NCBI GenBank assembly: GCA_036559705.1 | Contig: DATBSP010000139.1 | Coordinates: 62,001 to 126,000, forward strand | Direction of reading: 5' to 3' | Source: Hyphomicrobium_A sp036559705 | Lineage (GTDB): Bacteria; Pseudomonadota; Alphaproteobacteria; Rhizobiales; Hyphomicrobiaceae | Length of the DNA stretch: 64,000 bases | Part shown: in pieces, positions 1 through 8,065 of the stretch | Numbering within the stretch: the first letter of the stretch is position 1 | Layout of the letters: every line of letters begins with the position of its first letter | The notes under the pieces: generated by a model | The model's input: the letters and a program-made list of their open reading frames with translations, nothing else | The model's database searches: none | Told to the model about the DNA's origin: nothing | Made by a program: the position numbers and the translations under genes

Positions 1-502
1 CGAGGCCGAACGCCAGCATGATGAGTGTCACCTGGCCCAAATCCTTGCCTTGCGAGGCAAGCACGGAAGCTGAGCCGAGCGTCGGTCCGACGCAGGGGCT
101 CCATACCGCTCCGAGCAGAAGGCCGAGCCAGAACTGGCCGTAGACGCCGCTGGTCTCGATGCCGCCGAAGTTGTCCTCGGTCCAGCTGCTGACCGGCGCC
201 GCGGCCGCTGCAACCTGGGTGTGTAACTGCGGCACCAAGAGAACCACGCCGATGCTGATCAGCAAGAGCGCAGCAAACGTGCGGAGGAAACCGGCATCCA
301 AACCTATACCGTAGCCAACGGTAGCGATGAACATGCCGATGACAACGAACGATAGTGCGAGGCCACCGGCCAGCGCCAGGGGACCGAGCCGATGCTCGCT
401 TACCGCGGTGGCGAGAATGATCGGCAGCAGTGGCAGCACGCACGGCGAAAGCGTCGAGAGAATGCCGGCGAGAAGAGCAAAGGCGGCGCTGCCGAGTAGC
501 AT
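1..502 (-). CDS. ccdA: CcdA-like cytochrome c biogenesis / thiol-disulfide transporter (partial)
   Basis: Polytopic inner-membrane protein of the CcdA/DsbD-beta family, which carries reducing equivalents from cytoplasmic thioredoxin to periplasmic thiol proteins. About 167 residues are visible and the 3' end runs off the window. The two redox cysteines expected of the family are present in LSPCVLPLLP (Cys21) and WSPCVGPTLG (about residue 143), separated by hydrophobic segments. The ATG at 502 follows a GAGGA ribosome site about 7 bases away. It lies 19 bases downstream of the thioredoxin-like gene, so the two probably form an operon and an electron-relay pair. The family is clear; the exact client is not. 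Confidence 0.85.
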   Translation of the reverse strand, partial: MLLGSAAFALLAGILSTLSPCVLPLLPIILATAVSEHRLGPLALAGGLALSFVVIGMFIATVGYGIGLDAGFLRTFAALLLISIGVVLLVPQLHTQVAAAAAPVSSWTEDNFGGIETSGVYGQFWLGLLLGAVWSPCVGPTLGSASVLASQGKDLGQVTLIMLAFGL

Positions 503-521
503 AGGCGTATCCTCGAGCAGC

Positions 522-923
522 CTACGGCATCGCCGTTTTGATCAACGCTTCGATCGACGCCTTGTTGGTATCGCCGGTTGAGCGGCCGGTTTCGGTCTTT
601 CCTTTGAAGGCGATCAGCGTGCTCTGCTTGCGCACGTTGAAGCTCTTCAGAACGTCCGGCTGATGGTCGAAATCGACCTTGAGCACTGTGAGGTCGTCGT
701 ACTTGGCATCTTGCTTCAGGCCGCTGAGAACGGTTTGCTGCGCCTTACAGACCGGACACCAGGGTGCATAGACGTCGATCAGCAGCGGCTTGCCGCTGCT
801 CTGTGCCGCCCCGAATGCCGTAGTGTCGAACGGCTTTTCCTCGAAGGTCCATCCGGCGCCGGCGCCGAATGCCAAGCCTGCAAACACAATCGATGCAATC
901 TTAATGAATGTGACAGCACGCAT
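522..923 (-). CDS. Periplasmic thioredoxin-fold protein
   Basis: 133 residues. An N-terminal hydrophobic segment (about residues 1-25) indicates export. A thioredoxin fold follows with the active site WCPVC (Cys56, Cys59) inside VYAPWCPVCK. The order beta-strand, WCxxC, then KVDFDHQPDVLKSFNVRKQSTLIAFKG matches thioredoxin-like proteins coupled to CcdA; the usual cis-Pro position appears to be Ser-Thr (QSTLIAF). It is immediately upstream of the ccdA-like gene on the same strand, so it is a probable periplasmic thiol reductase fed by that membrane protein. The substrate could be a cytochrome, a metal chaperone or an oxidised thiol. Confidence 0.85.
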   Translation of the reverse strand: MRAVTFIKIASIVFAGLAFGAGAGWTFEEKPFDTTAFGAAQSSGKPLLIDVYAPWCPVCKAQQTVLSGLKQDAKYDDLTVLKVDFDHQPDVLKSFNVRKQSTLIAFKGKTETGRSTGDTNKASIEALIKTAMP

Positions 924-1085
924 GGGATCCTCCGCGGGCAGGCACGTGCCAAGGTGTACCGCCTGATACGCGTCCCGAACCTCGAAAGTTACACCCTCGC
1001 GTGGCTCCGCATCGTCGGTCTTCAGGTGCTCGCGGAGCTTGGACGTCGCGCGGGAAAGGCAATTCAGGCGCGCACCACCGGCGCG

Positions 1086-1469
1086 TCAGCGCCACAGACC
1101 TAGATCTTCCCACCGGTCTTCAGGAATCTCTTTGCCGATCTCGTAGGTGAAGCTCAGGGGCTTCATCTGATCGGGCGACACGTCGCATTTGAACTTCAGT
1201 TCATACCAGTGTGACATGGCGCGCACGGCGCCGCCCTTCGCCGCAACTTGCGTACCGCTGAACGCGGCGCGTCCCGTGATGCTGGACTTGAGGCGATCGG
1301 CCTTTGGCAGCTTGCCGTCGCGCCGGATCGTATCGATGCCCTTGATGACGCACACCAGGCGCGCCCGCTCTTCAGGGTCGAGCTTCATCTATTGGTCGTT
1401 GATGTTCCCCGCCTGCGCGGCCAGCGGACACAGGAATAGCGGCGCGAGCGGCAGAAGCCAGCGTGTCAT
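1086..1469 (-). pseudogene. DUF930 secreted protein interrupted by an in-frame amber codon
   Basis: Two pieces of one reading frame are separated by a TAG at 1389-1391. The upstream piece starts at ATG 1469 and encodes a signal peptide, MTRWLLPLAPLFLCPLAAQA, followed by GNINDQ. The downstream piece, MKLDPEERARLVCVIKGID... to EIPEDRWEDLGLWR, is a full DUF930 domain with its two cysteines (VCVIKG and KFKCDVS) and the family's C-terminal pattern SFTYEIGKEIPEDRWEDLGLW. A single C-to-T change of CAG to TAG would explain it. If translation restarts at the ATG after the stop (1388) the product would lack its export signal. A sequencing error or recoding is possible. DUF930 has no established function. 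Confidence 0.75.
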
Positions 1470-1622
1470 GACGTTCCCCCGGATGCCGAGCCCTTGGCGG
1501 CTCTTGGTCTTTAGTTCCCCACACATGGTCACTGAGGGAAAAATCGGGCGCCTCTGTGGCTTGGCGTCAAGGCGGTGCCGCCACTCAGCTTCAGAAAGCC
1601 GCGATACAACCATTGCACAATT

Positions 1623-1642
1623 CAACAATCCTTGTAGTGTTG
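1623..1642. promoter_or_regulatory. Candidate ArsR operator
   Basis: An interrupted inverted repeat, CAACA at 1623-1627 and TGTTG at 1638-1642, lies directly before the arsR start at 1647 in the divergent gap between the DUF930 remnant and the arsenic operon. ArsR repressors bind imperfect dyads that overlap their own promoter, so position and symmetry fit. The arms are only 5 bp, so this is an inference. I see no convincing Shine-Dalgarno before arsR. Confidence 0.3.
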
Positions 1643-1646
1643 CGGC

Positions 1647-1988
1647 ATGGAAGCAACCCAAGCCGTAACGTCCCTGGCCGCCCTAGCGCATCCGCAACGT
1701 CTCCGCATCTTCCGCATGCTCGTGCGTGAGGGGCCAAACGGGTTGGCCGCCTATGAGATCGCTGAGGCGGTCGAGGCGAGCCCGACGGCGGCCTCGTTCC
1801 ACTTGAAGGAGCTCGATCGCGCCGGCCTCATTCATGCGACTCGCGACGGTCGCTTCGTGCGCTACGCTGTCCATGTCGACGGCATGCGAAGGCTGCTCAC
1901 CTACCTCACCGAGGACTGCTGCCAGGGGCAGCCGGAGCTGTGCGGCCCCAGCGTCAAGAAGGTGCGATCGTTATGTAAGAGCAAGTGA
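1647..1988 (+). CDS. arsR: ArsR-family metalloid-responsive repressor
   Basis: 113 residues with a winged helix-turn-helix (about 8-75; HPQRLRIFRMLV, then SPTAASFHLKELDRAGLI). The classical ELCVCDL sensor motif in the recognition-helix region is absent (LAAYEIAEAVEAS instead). Instead the C-terminus carries a cysteine cluster, Cys91-Cys92 and Cys99 (EDCCQGQPELCG), plus Cys110. This resembles the Acidithiobacillus-type ArsR, whose As(III) site is a C-terminal CC...C triad. It is first in the operon; its TGA overlaps the possible GTG start of arsC. It should repress the operon until As(III) binds. Confidence 0.9.
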   Translation: MEATQAVTSLAALAHPQRLRIFRMLVREGPNGLAAYEIAEAVEASPTAASFHLKELDRAGLIHATRDGRFVRYAVHVDGMRRLLTYLTEDCCQGQPELCGPSVKKVRSLCKSK

Positions 1989-1996
1989 GGATCGCC

Positions 1997-2518
1997 ATGC
2001 AAAATAATCCCCTTAACGTCCTGTTTCTGTGCACGCACAACTCTGCCCGCTCGATCATTGCCGAGTGCGTGATCAACCGCCTCGGCAATGGCAAGTACAA
2101 GGGCTACAGCGCCGGCAGCCAGCCCAGCGGCAGAGTGCACCCCTACGCGATGGATCTCATGCGTCACCTCAACTACGACACGTCGTCGCTGCGCTCGAAG
2201 TCGTGGGAAGAGTTCGCCACGCCGCAAGCTCCGCAACTCGATTTCGTATTCACGGTCTGCGATGACGCGGCCAATGAAGCGTGCCCCGTCTGGCCGGGCC
2301 AGCCGATGAGCGCGCACTGGGGCCTGCCGGACCCATCCGCGGTCGAGGGAAGTGAAAGCGAGCGTCGCCTCGCCTTCGCCGATACACATCGCATGCTCTA
2401 TCAACGGATCGGCATTTTCACCAACCTGCCCCTGGCATCGCTCGACAGGCTATCGCTGCAACGGCGTCTCGACGAGATCGGTAGCCTCCGCCGAAGCCCT
2501 GCGGAGACGATGAAGTGA
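1997..2518 (+). CDS. arsC: Arsenate reductase, low-molecular-weight phosphatase type
   Basis: 173 residues from ATG 1997, chosen because AGTGAGG sits just upstream; a GTG at 1985 overlapping the arsR stop is the alternative. The P-loop CX5R motif CTHNSAR (Cys12, Arg18) opens the protein, and a second cysteine pair (Cys88, Cys96 in VCDDAANEACPVWPG) can serve the disulfide cascade. The family reduces As(V) to As(III) in the cytoplasm with thioredoxin or a related donor. Its end overlaps the aquaporin start by 4 bases (GTGA), so the genes are translationally coupled. A structurally unrelated ArsC lies two genes downstream. Confidence 0.9.
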   Translation: MQNNPLNVLFLCTHNSARSIIAECVINRLGNGKYKGYSAGSQPSGRVHPYAMDLMRHLNYDTSSLRSKSWEEFATPQAPQLDFVFTVCDDAANEACPVWPGQPMSAHWGLPDPSAVEGSESERRLAFADTHRMLYQRIGIFTNLPLASLDRLSLQRRLDEIGSLRRSPAETMK

Positions 2519-3198
2519 GCCGGCCAACCTTGGTGCAGCGCCGCGCGGCCGAGGGCCTCGGGACGGCACTCCTGTTGGCGACAGTGATAGGCTCGGGAAT
2601 AATGGGTGAGCGCCTCGCCGGCGGAAACGAGGCGATCGCGCTACTTTGCAATACGCTGCCGACCGGCGCCATGCTGGTCGTGCTTATCACTATGCTGGCG
2701 GGGATTTCGGGTGCGCATCTCAACCCCGCCGTCACCATGACCTTCCTGCTCAAGCGCGAACTCGGCGGGTGGGAGGCTCTAGGCTACGTTGTTGCGCAGC
2801 TCGCCGGCGCCCTGATCGGCGTGCTTGCGGCGCATGCCATGTTCGACTTGCCGCTCGTACAAATCTCAGACAAGGCGCGGGCAGGTGTGGCGCAGGTCCT
2901 TTCGGAGTGGGTGGCGACGTTCGGCCTCGTAACGACCATCTTGCTGACGTTGCGGGCCAAGCCGCAGGCCGTAGCAACCTCAGTCGGGCTCTACATCACG
3001 GCGGCGTACTGGTTCACGGCGTCGACCTCGTTTGCCAACCCTGCCGTCACGGTCGCTCGCGCATTCTCTGATACGTTTGCCGGCATTCGTCCCGATGACG
3101 TGATCTTATTTGTCGTCGCGCAGCTCGCGGGTGCGGTGTGTGCCTTATGGCTTTGTGCGGCCCTCGTTCGGCAGCGTGCAACGGTACCTGCGGAATAG
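2515..3198 (+). CDS. aqpS: MIP-family aquaglyceroporin, AqpS-like
   Basis: 227 residues, six predicted membrane spans and two half-helix motifs: HLNPAVT (about residue 68) and FANPAVT (about residue 175). The second motif continues NPAV instead of the usual NPAR, so the arginine that narrows the pore in water-selective channels is missing; a wide solute pore fits. GTG start at 2515 overlaps the arsC stop. In Sinorhizobium meliloti an aquaglyceroporin in the ars operon lets As(III) leave the cell down its gradient after ArsC makes it. The gene order here supports the same job, since no ArsB or Acr3 pump is encoded nearby. Confidence 0.85.
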   Translation: MSRPTLVQRRAAEGLGTALLLATVIGSGIMGERLAGGNEAIALLCNTLPTGAMLVVLITMLAGISGAHLNPAVTMTFLLKRELGGWEALGYVVAQLAGALIGVLAAHAMFDLPLVQISDKARAGVAQVLSEWVATFGLVTTILLTLRAKPQAVATSVGLYITAAYWFTASTSFANPAVTVARAFSDTFAGIRPDDVILFVVAQLAGAVCALWLCAALVRQRATVPAE

Positions 3199-3203
3199 GC
3201 AAA

Positions 3204-3617
3204 ATGGCGACGAGCATCTATCACAACCCGGCGTGCGGCACATCGCGCAACACGCTGGCCATGATCCGGCAAAGCGGCGAGGAGCCGACTGTCATTGAAT
3301 ACCTGAAGACCCCGCCGGACCGGGAAACGCTCGTCGCGCTGATCGAGGCCATGCAGATCGAGCCGCGCGACCTATTGCGGCGCAAGGGCACGCCTTACGA
3401 CAAGCTCGGCTTGGACGATCGCAAGTGGAGCAACGGCGACCTGATCGGCTTTATGCTGGTGCATCCCATTCTCATCAACCGGCCGATCGTCGTCACGCCG
3501 CGCGGCACGCGCCTTTGCCGTCCATCGGAGACAGTGCTCGAGATCTTGGCTAATCCCGATATCGGCGACTTCACCAAGGAAGACGGCGAGGTTATTTCAA
3601 CAAGGAACCGGCGCTAG
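3204..3617 (+). CDS. arsC: Arsenate reductase, glutaredoxin-dependent type
   Basis: 137 residues from ATG 3204, 6 bases after the aquaporin stop. It has the ArsC/Spx thioredoxin-like fold signature HNPACGTSRNT with catalytic Cys11, and the downstream core HPILINRPIVVTPRGTRLCRP that carries the cis-Pro and basic residues of this family. Enzymes of this type reduce arsenate using glutathione and glutaredoxin, unlike the phosphatase-type ArsC upstream. A genuine glutathione reductase is also encoded in this window at about 31 kb. It is last in the operon; its stop overlaps the convergent 61-residue gene by 4 bases. Confidence 0.92.
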   Translation: MATSIYHNPACGTSRNTLAMIRQSGEEPTVIEYLKTPPDRETLVALIEAMQIEPRDLLRRKGTPYDKLGLDDRKWSNGDLIGFMLVHPILINRPIVVTPRGTRLCRPSETVLEILANPDIGDFTKEDGEVISTRNRR

Positions 3618-3799
3618 CTCACTGCCGCTCGGGCGGCGGCAATCAAAGATCTCAACTGGGCTAGGAGGGTTGGCCCGTTCACCTGCTCGGCAGAATAGCC
3701 TTCCTTCGCGAGGCGCTGCTTTATGTGGTGGACGCTGGCGAAATCCCCTGACTTTGCCAGCTGAAACGCGCGCTCGAGGGCTGAAAGATTTTGGTTCAT
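3614..3799 (-). CDS. Small conserved protein of unknown function
   Basis: 61 residues, MNQNLSALERAFQLAKSG..., predicted mostly helical with no membrane segment or cysteine. AGGAG lies 6-7 bases before the ATG. The sequence resembles a small cytoplasmic protein I associate with Bradyrhizobium and relatives, with no assigned function. An EcfG-type promoter 76-100 bases upstream suggests control by the general stress response. Confidence 0.7.
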   Translation of the reverse strand: MNQNLSALERAFQLAKSGDFASVHHIKQRLAKEGYSAEQVNGPTLLAQLRSLIAAARAAVS

Positions 3800-3874
3800 T
3801 TCATGCTCCTGCAGCGAACGTTTCGTTCCAAATCAGACGATAACCATTGAGCGGGATTCGGCCTGACCTGAGAC

Positions 3875-3899
3875 AACGCTGGATCGCTAACTTCGTTCC
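3875..3899 (-). promoter_or_regulatory. EcfG-type general stress promoter
   Basis: Read on the minus strand: GGAAC (3899-3895), a spacer of exactly 16 bases, then CGTT (3878-3875). This matches the alphaproteobacterial EcfG consensus GGAAC-N16/17-CGTT. Transcription would begin near 3868 and give a leader of about 70 bases before the 61-residue gene. The rest of 3800-4141 holds no convincing gene. Confidence 0.6.
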
Positions 3900-4141
3900 G
3901 TTGCCGCCTGATCTTAGAGTACTTCGTGCTGATCGTCCGCTACCAAGCCTGTCGCAACTTGAGGCCGACGTGCCTAGCTCACAACCGTGCAACGCTGGCA
4001 GCCTTTCAGCGCAGCGGACTTTCCCTTTGAGCTTTCGGCCAGTGCTCAACAAGGGCAAGCGGTCAGATCCTAAGTAAAATTCCTGGCCGTGGTCAGGCCG
4101 CTCCATTAAATGGTGGCAACGCCAATGGGGTCTGCCGAGCG
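3900..4141. other. Intergenic, no gene seen
   Basis: Between the EcfG-like site and the CNB/FAD gene. An open frame of 101 codons on the minus strand (4106 to 3801) has no ribosome site, contains the promoter above, and its product matches nothing I recognise, so I leave it uncalled. The promoter of the downstream gene should lie here but I cannot pick it out. Confidence 0.4.
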
Positions 4142-5806
4142 ATGCTCACCGTCGACGACGTAGCCACGATTCCGTTGTTCTCGACGCTTCCAAGGGCAGA
4201 GCTGGAGCGCCTTGCTCGCACTTCGGCCGATTTGCGCCTCAGCGCTGGAGAGTTCGCAGTTCCCGAAGGCGGGGAGCGTGCCCTTTACGCCGTTCTGAGC
4301 GGCAAGATCGAGGTCGTCAAGACTATCGACGGGATCGAGCGAACGCTCGGCTGGCGAGCGCCCGGCACGATTTTTGGCGAGGTGCCCATTGCCCTTGGTA
4401 CACCCTTCCCGGGTGGTTATCGCGCCGCGGAACCATCACGGGTGATGCGCGTGGACATTCAAGAATATTACGCGACCGCTGCCGTATCCAAAGAGATATC
4501 CCTGAAAGTCAGCGCACTTGCACGCGAGCGCATTGGGGGACTCCAGAGCATTGCCGACGAACCGCGCAAGCCGCGCGTGATATTGGTCGGCCAACGCTGG
4601 GACACCGATTGCGCCAACCTTCGCCGCTTCCTCGTCCGCAACCAGATTTCCTTCAATTCAGTGCCGCCCGATTCGCCGGAATTGGCGGCGCTTTGGCCGG
4701 GACAGCGCCCGCAAGATGGCGAGGGGCCAGCGCTGCTCGCGGACGGACAGGTCATGGTGCGTCCGCAGGTCCGCGACCTTGCAAATCAGTTAGGTCTGCA
4801 GACGAGCCCCCGCTCGGCTGAATACGATGTGGCGATTATCGGTGGAGGCCCCGCGGGCCTCGCTGCGGGAGTCTATGGTGCCTCTGAAGGGCTGCGCACG
4901 ATCATCATTGAGCGCGAGGCGCCCGGTGGGCAGGCGGGCATGTCCTCACGCATAGAAAATTATCTTGGATTTCCTAGTGGGGTCTCCGGTGACGAGCTTG
5001 CAAGCCGGGCCCTCTACCAAGCGAGACGGCTTGGCGCTGAAATCCTCGTCACGCGCTCGGTCGGCCGTATCGATCCGACAACGCGCGAAGTCTTCCTGGA
5101 CGGCAACGAGGTCCTCCGGGCTAGAACACTCATTCTCGCTACCGGCGTCAGTTGGCGTCGGCTCGCTATCGACGGCCTCGACCGGCTTATCGGCAAAGGC
5201 GTCTACTATGGGGCTGCGCGCAGCGAAGCCAGCAGCACGCATGGGCAAGACATTCACCTCGTCGGCGCCGGAAACTCAGCCGGCCAAGCCGCACTGCACT
5301 TTGCCAATCACGCCCGCAAGGTGACACTTGTTGTCCGCGGGGACAGCTTGGAAAAAAGTATGTCGCATTACTTGATCGACCAACTCCGCGGCAAAGCGAA
5401 CATCGCGGTTCGGCCGTGCGCGGAGGTCGTAGCGGTGGATGGCGCCCAGAACCTGACCGCGATCGACGTCCGCGACATCACGAACAACGTGGTGCAGCGG
5501 CACGAGTGTGGGGGCCTTTTCATCTTCATCGGGGCAGATGCGGAAACTGAGTGGCTGCCGGCCGACATCGTCCGTGACCAACGTGGGTACGTTCTGACGG
5601 GTGATGACCTGAAGAAGGCCGGCGGCTGGGCGCATGGCCGCGACCCATATTTGCTCGAGACGAGCGTGCCCGGTGTTTTTGCATGTGGCGATGTACGCTT
5701 GAGCCCTGTCAAACGGGTAGCCTCTGCCGTAGGCGAGGGAAGCATGGCGATTGCATTCGTCCACCAGTATCTTGCTGACCACGGGCAATCGCAGATGCGG
5801 ACCTAG
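4142..5806 (+). CDS. Cyclic-nucleotide-binding domain fused to a thioredoxin-reductase-like FAD oxidoreductase
   Basis: 554 residues. Residues 1-130 form a CAP/CNB-type beta-barrel (LFSTLPRAELERLA ... GTIFGEVPIALGTPF). A thioredoxin-like linker domain (about 145-215, PRVILVGQRWDTDCANLRRFL) follows. The C-terminal 325 residues are a pyridine-nucleotide disulfide reductase-like module with an FAD site (DVAIIGGGPAGLAAG), an NAD(P)H site (HLVGAGNSAGQAA) and the FAD-closing GVFACGDVR. The redox CxxC of thioredoxin reductase is replaced by YYGAARSE, so it cannot be a classical disulfide reductase. A ligand-gated flavin oxidoreductase is the best description; the substrate is unknown. Confidence 0.85.
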   Translation: MLTVDDVATIPLFSTLPRAELERLARTSADLRLSAGEFAVPEGGERALYAVLSGKIEVVKTIDGIERTLGWRAPGTIFGEVPIALGTPFPGGYRAAEPSRVMRVDIQEYYATAAVSKEISLKVSALARERIGGLQSIADEPRKPRVILVGQRWDTDCANLRRFLVRNQISFNSVPPDSPELAALWPGQRPQDGEGPALLADGQVMVRPQVRDLANQLGLQTSPRSAEYDVAIIGGGPAGLAAGVYGASEGLRTIIIEREAPGGQAGMSSRIENYLGFPSGVSGDELASRALYQARRLGAEILVTRSVGRIDPTTREVFLDGNEVLRARTLILATGVSWRRLAIDGLDRLIGKGVYYGAARSEASSTHGQDIHLVGAGNSAGQAALHFANHARKVTLVVRGDSLEKSMSHYLIDQLRGKANIAVRPCAEVVAVDGAQNLTAIDVRDITNNVVQRHECGGLFIFIGADAETEWLPADIVRDQRGYVLTGDDLKKAGGWAHGRDPYLLETSVPGVFACGDVRLSPVKRVASAVGEGSMAIAFVHQYLADHGQSQMRT

Positions 5807-5879
5807 TCCGTCCGCTCCCGGCGCAAGGTTGACTGTCACCGGCGCTCATCGGGTGTCCGCGACCAGGAAGCGAAGACTT

Positions 5880-6044
5880 TTATTTCCCCTGCATCGTGAC
5901 CCCAAGGCTTGCGCCCGAGGCCCCGAGTGCTTGCGGGCCAGTCGGAGCCGGCAAAAGCTCGGTCTTTGAGCATCCTGCGAACGCGATCGCCGAAATTACC
6001 GCCAACGTGCTGACGGCGTACGCCACACTCTTTGCACCTGACAT
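5880..6044 (-). CDS. Small lipoprotein, unknown function
   Basis: 54 residues from ATG 6044, which follows GGGGGAA at suitable spacing. The product MSGAKSVAYAVSTLAVISA then IAFAGCSK has a signal sequence ending in a lipobox-like AFAGC, so Cys would be lipidated; the short mature part is Pro/Gly/Ala-rich. No function is known to me. It is convergent with the CNB/FAD gene. Confidence 0.5.
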   Translation of the reverse strand: MSGAKSVAYAVSTLAVISAIAFAGCSKTELLPAPTGPQALGASGASLGVTMQGK

Positions 6045-6737
6045 AACTGTTTCCCCCACCACGCACTACGATGAACGACTTGTTGCGGCCCAGACGCTGC
6101 GTACGTCGGCGGCGGCGGACCAACCGCAAAGGAACGTCCATGTGGTGGATGACAACGATGGATGAAACCCAGTTGTCGTTATGACCGATTGGTGCACAAA
6201 TCGCGCACACGCAATTCTTCGCATCCAATAAGTGGTCATTCAGAACCTGTGCAGTTCATATCGGCGTGCGGTAGAAGCAAATTTCTTGTTCCAAACATTA
6301 CCAATTTTCAGTTCCGACCCGACTACGGCCATTTGCCGGAGCAGACTTGTGCTTTGACAAATTTGCTTCGGCTTGGAATAGGATCGCAGCCCAGCCAACG
6401 GTCCCCCACGTAACGAAAAGCGGGGGAGGCAAGTCCATCAGTCTGGTTCGGTCCGCGCGCGTGTCCCCTTCGCCGCCAGCTAAAGCCCCAATGCCCCCGG
6501 AAGCAGCCAGCCGCGAGCGGCGCTGGGATGTCGCTAAAGGTGCTGAGCTGACATAGCCAACGTGCTGGACGAACGACTGCGCTCGACGTGCGAGCGAATT
6601 CCGGCCGAAACTGCAAAGACCTGCCTGAATTTGCGCGCGACGATTTCTGTGCGGCCCGTTCATCCTTGCGAGTAACTAGCAAGGACAAGAACCAGCCCGT
6701 ACAAGAACGCATCCTGGCGCACGTGCAGGTGCCAGTC
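6045..6737. other. About 690 bases without a supported gene
   Basis: Base composition is lower in GC than the neighbours in 6160-6400. Open frames of 110-130 codons occur on both strands but overlap one another, lack ribosome sites and show no recognisable motif. It could hold a decayed gene or long regulatory leaders; nothing more can be said from sequence alone. Confidence 0.4.
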
Positions 6738-7805
6738 TCACCGTGTGCAAATCGGCGTTGGCCGCGGCGGTGGTGCTGGATGAGCCTTTTCGTATCGGGC
6801 GAGGATCGGCTCGAGGGTTTCCTTTGGCCAAAACTTCGGCGAGCGGATTTCTCTCAAGCAGGAGGCGTTCCAATACAATCCGGTGCCCGACGGCGACCGG
6901 CCCGCCTTCACCGCTTGGGCGACGGCGTCGATGTCGGTTGATTCAGGATAGACGTAGAGCGTCGCCGGCTTGTCCTTCAACATGGCGACGATTTGCTCGG
7001 CGTCCGACGGCGACCAACTGGTGCAGCCACTGCTGCGCCCGTCGGAGTAGTTCTCCACCGTCCCGAACGGAACGTATCCCTTCTGGTCGGCGTACGGGCT
7101 ATCCGGCCTTTTGCGGAGACACACGCCCCTCAGCAGCACGGCCGCGTGACCGCCAATCTCGCGCGGTCTGGCGTTTGCAGTTTCGCTTTCGCCGTCGAAC
7201 TGCACAAACGAGCGTATCAGAGCTGCGTGTTTTCCTCCCGATACGGGGTAATAGCCCTTGAAAGACGTGATCTGCTCGCTCGTTACGTAGGCTCCGCCAG
7301 TCGTCAGCCTGGAGCCCATCGCATTGCCGAAGTTTCGTGCGCACCGTTTGCCGTTAGCGAAATTCGCGATGGCGTTGACACGGCGGCCGCCACCGTGACC
7401 CGACGAAATCGCGCGAAACGACCGATCGGCCTCGCAGATAACGTAAAAGCGGCGCCCGGCATTGCCCAAGGCATGGGGTCGGGTTGCGTCCATGGCGAAG
7501 TAGCAGGGATTCTTGGCCGTGCCGTCACGCGTTTTCCGCAGGTAGAGCGCGCGTGCCCTCTGCAAGACGACTGGCGCGATTTGACCGTCGCCATCTCCGA
7601 TATGAGCGCGCAACCAGGCCGGAACATCCGAAGGCAGCTCCGCCGCCAAAGATCCGGTCGAACCCAGCGCAGCGGCGATGATGGCAAGCCCGGCGATGTG
7701 GATGATCTCGGGAAGGCGCGATCTTGGCTGCAAGAGATCAGTTCTCCTGTCGAAGTATTTGCGCGGCTCTCCACAGGCCGCCCGGATGAAGGCCATACGG
7801 CGCAT
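6738..7805 (-). CDS. Murein L,D-transpeptidase catalytic-domain family protein (YkuD_2-like)
   Basis: 355 residues. A signal-anchor lies at about 33-55 (EIIHIAGLAIIAAALGSTGSLAAE). The core carries the features of the YkuD_2 family: SSGHGGGRRVN, NFGNAMGSRLTTGGAYVTSEQITSFKGYYPVSG, and the Cys-containing GRSSGCTSWSP in the place of the family's active-site GRSxGC. L,D-transpeptidases of this type cross-link or modify peptidoglycan in the periplasm. GAGG lies about 9 bases before ATG 7805. The long N-terminus before the hydrophobic segment is unusual, so a later start is possible. Confidence 0.7.
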   Translation of the reverse strand: MRRMAFIRAACGEPRKYFDRRTDLLQPRSRLPEIIHIAGLAIIAAALGSTGSLAAELPSDVPAWLRAHIGDGDGQIAPVVLQRARALYLRKTRDGTAKNPCYFAMDATRPHALGNAGRRFYVICEADRSFRAISSGHGGGRRVNAIANFANGKRCARNFGNAMGSRLTTGGAYVTSEQITSFKGYYPVSGGKHAALIRSFVQFDGESETANARPREIGGHAAVLLRGVCLRKRPDSPYADQKGYVPFGTVENYSDGRSSGCTSWSPSDAEQIVAMLKDKPATLYVYPESTDIDAVAQAVKAGRSPSGTGLYWNASCLREIRSPKFWPKETLEPILARYEKAHPAPPPRPTPICTR

Positions 7806-8065
7806 CCTCTGAATCCTCGCGGCGCAAGCTGCCTAATTCATTGTGGCGCCGAGATGGTGCGGACAATCTTGCGCGTCTGGTCGGAGATGACAGCGCGATC
7901 GGGGATCAGGATGGCGTCGACTGCGCGTGCGTTTCGCGAGCAGTAGCCAAATTCATGCAATTGTGACCCTTGCGACGGACCTGCGCTCGCCAATGGGCCG
8001 AGGGTAGCTTAGTGAAGGTTGCGATAGGGTCCATAATAGCCGCACACTGAGAGAACAGGAAATCG

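Noticed and set aside
3815..3829. CGAACGTTTCGTTCC as a second EcfG site
   Set aside because: GGAAC and CGTT are only four bases apart; no box at the proper 16-17 spacing.
3801..4106. 101-codon frame on the minus strand
   Set aside because: No ribosome site, overlaps the EcfG promoter and matches no family I know.
6298..6712. Overlapping frames of 121 and 129 codons on the minus strand
   Set aside because: They overlap each other, lack ribosome sites and have no visible motifs; likely chance.
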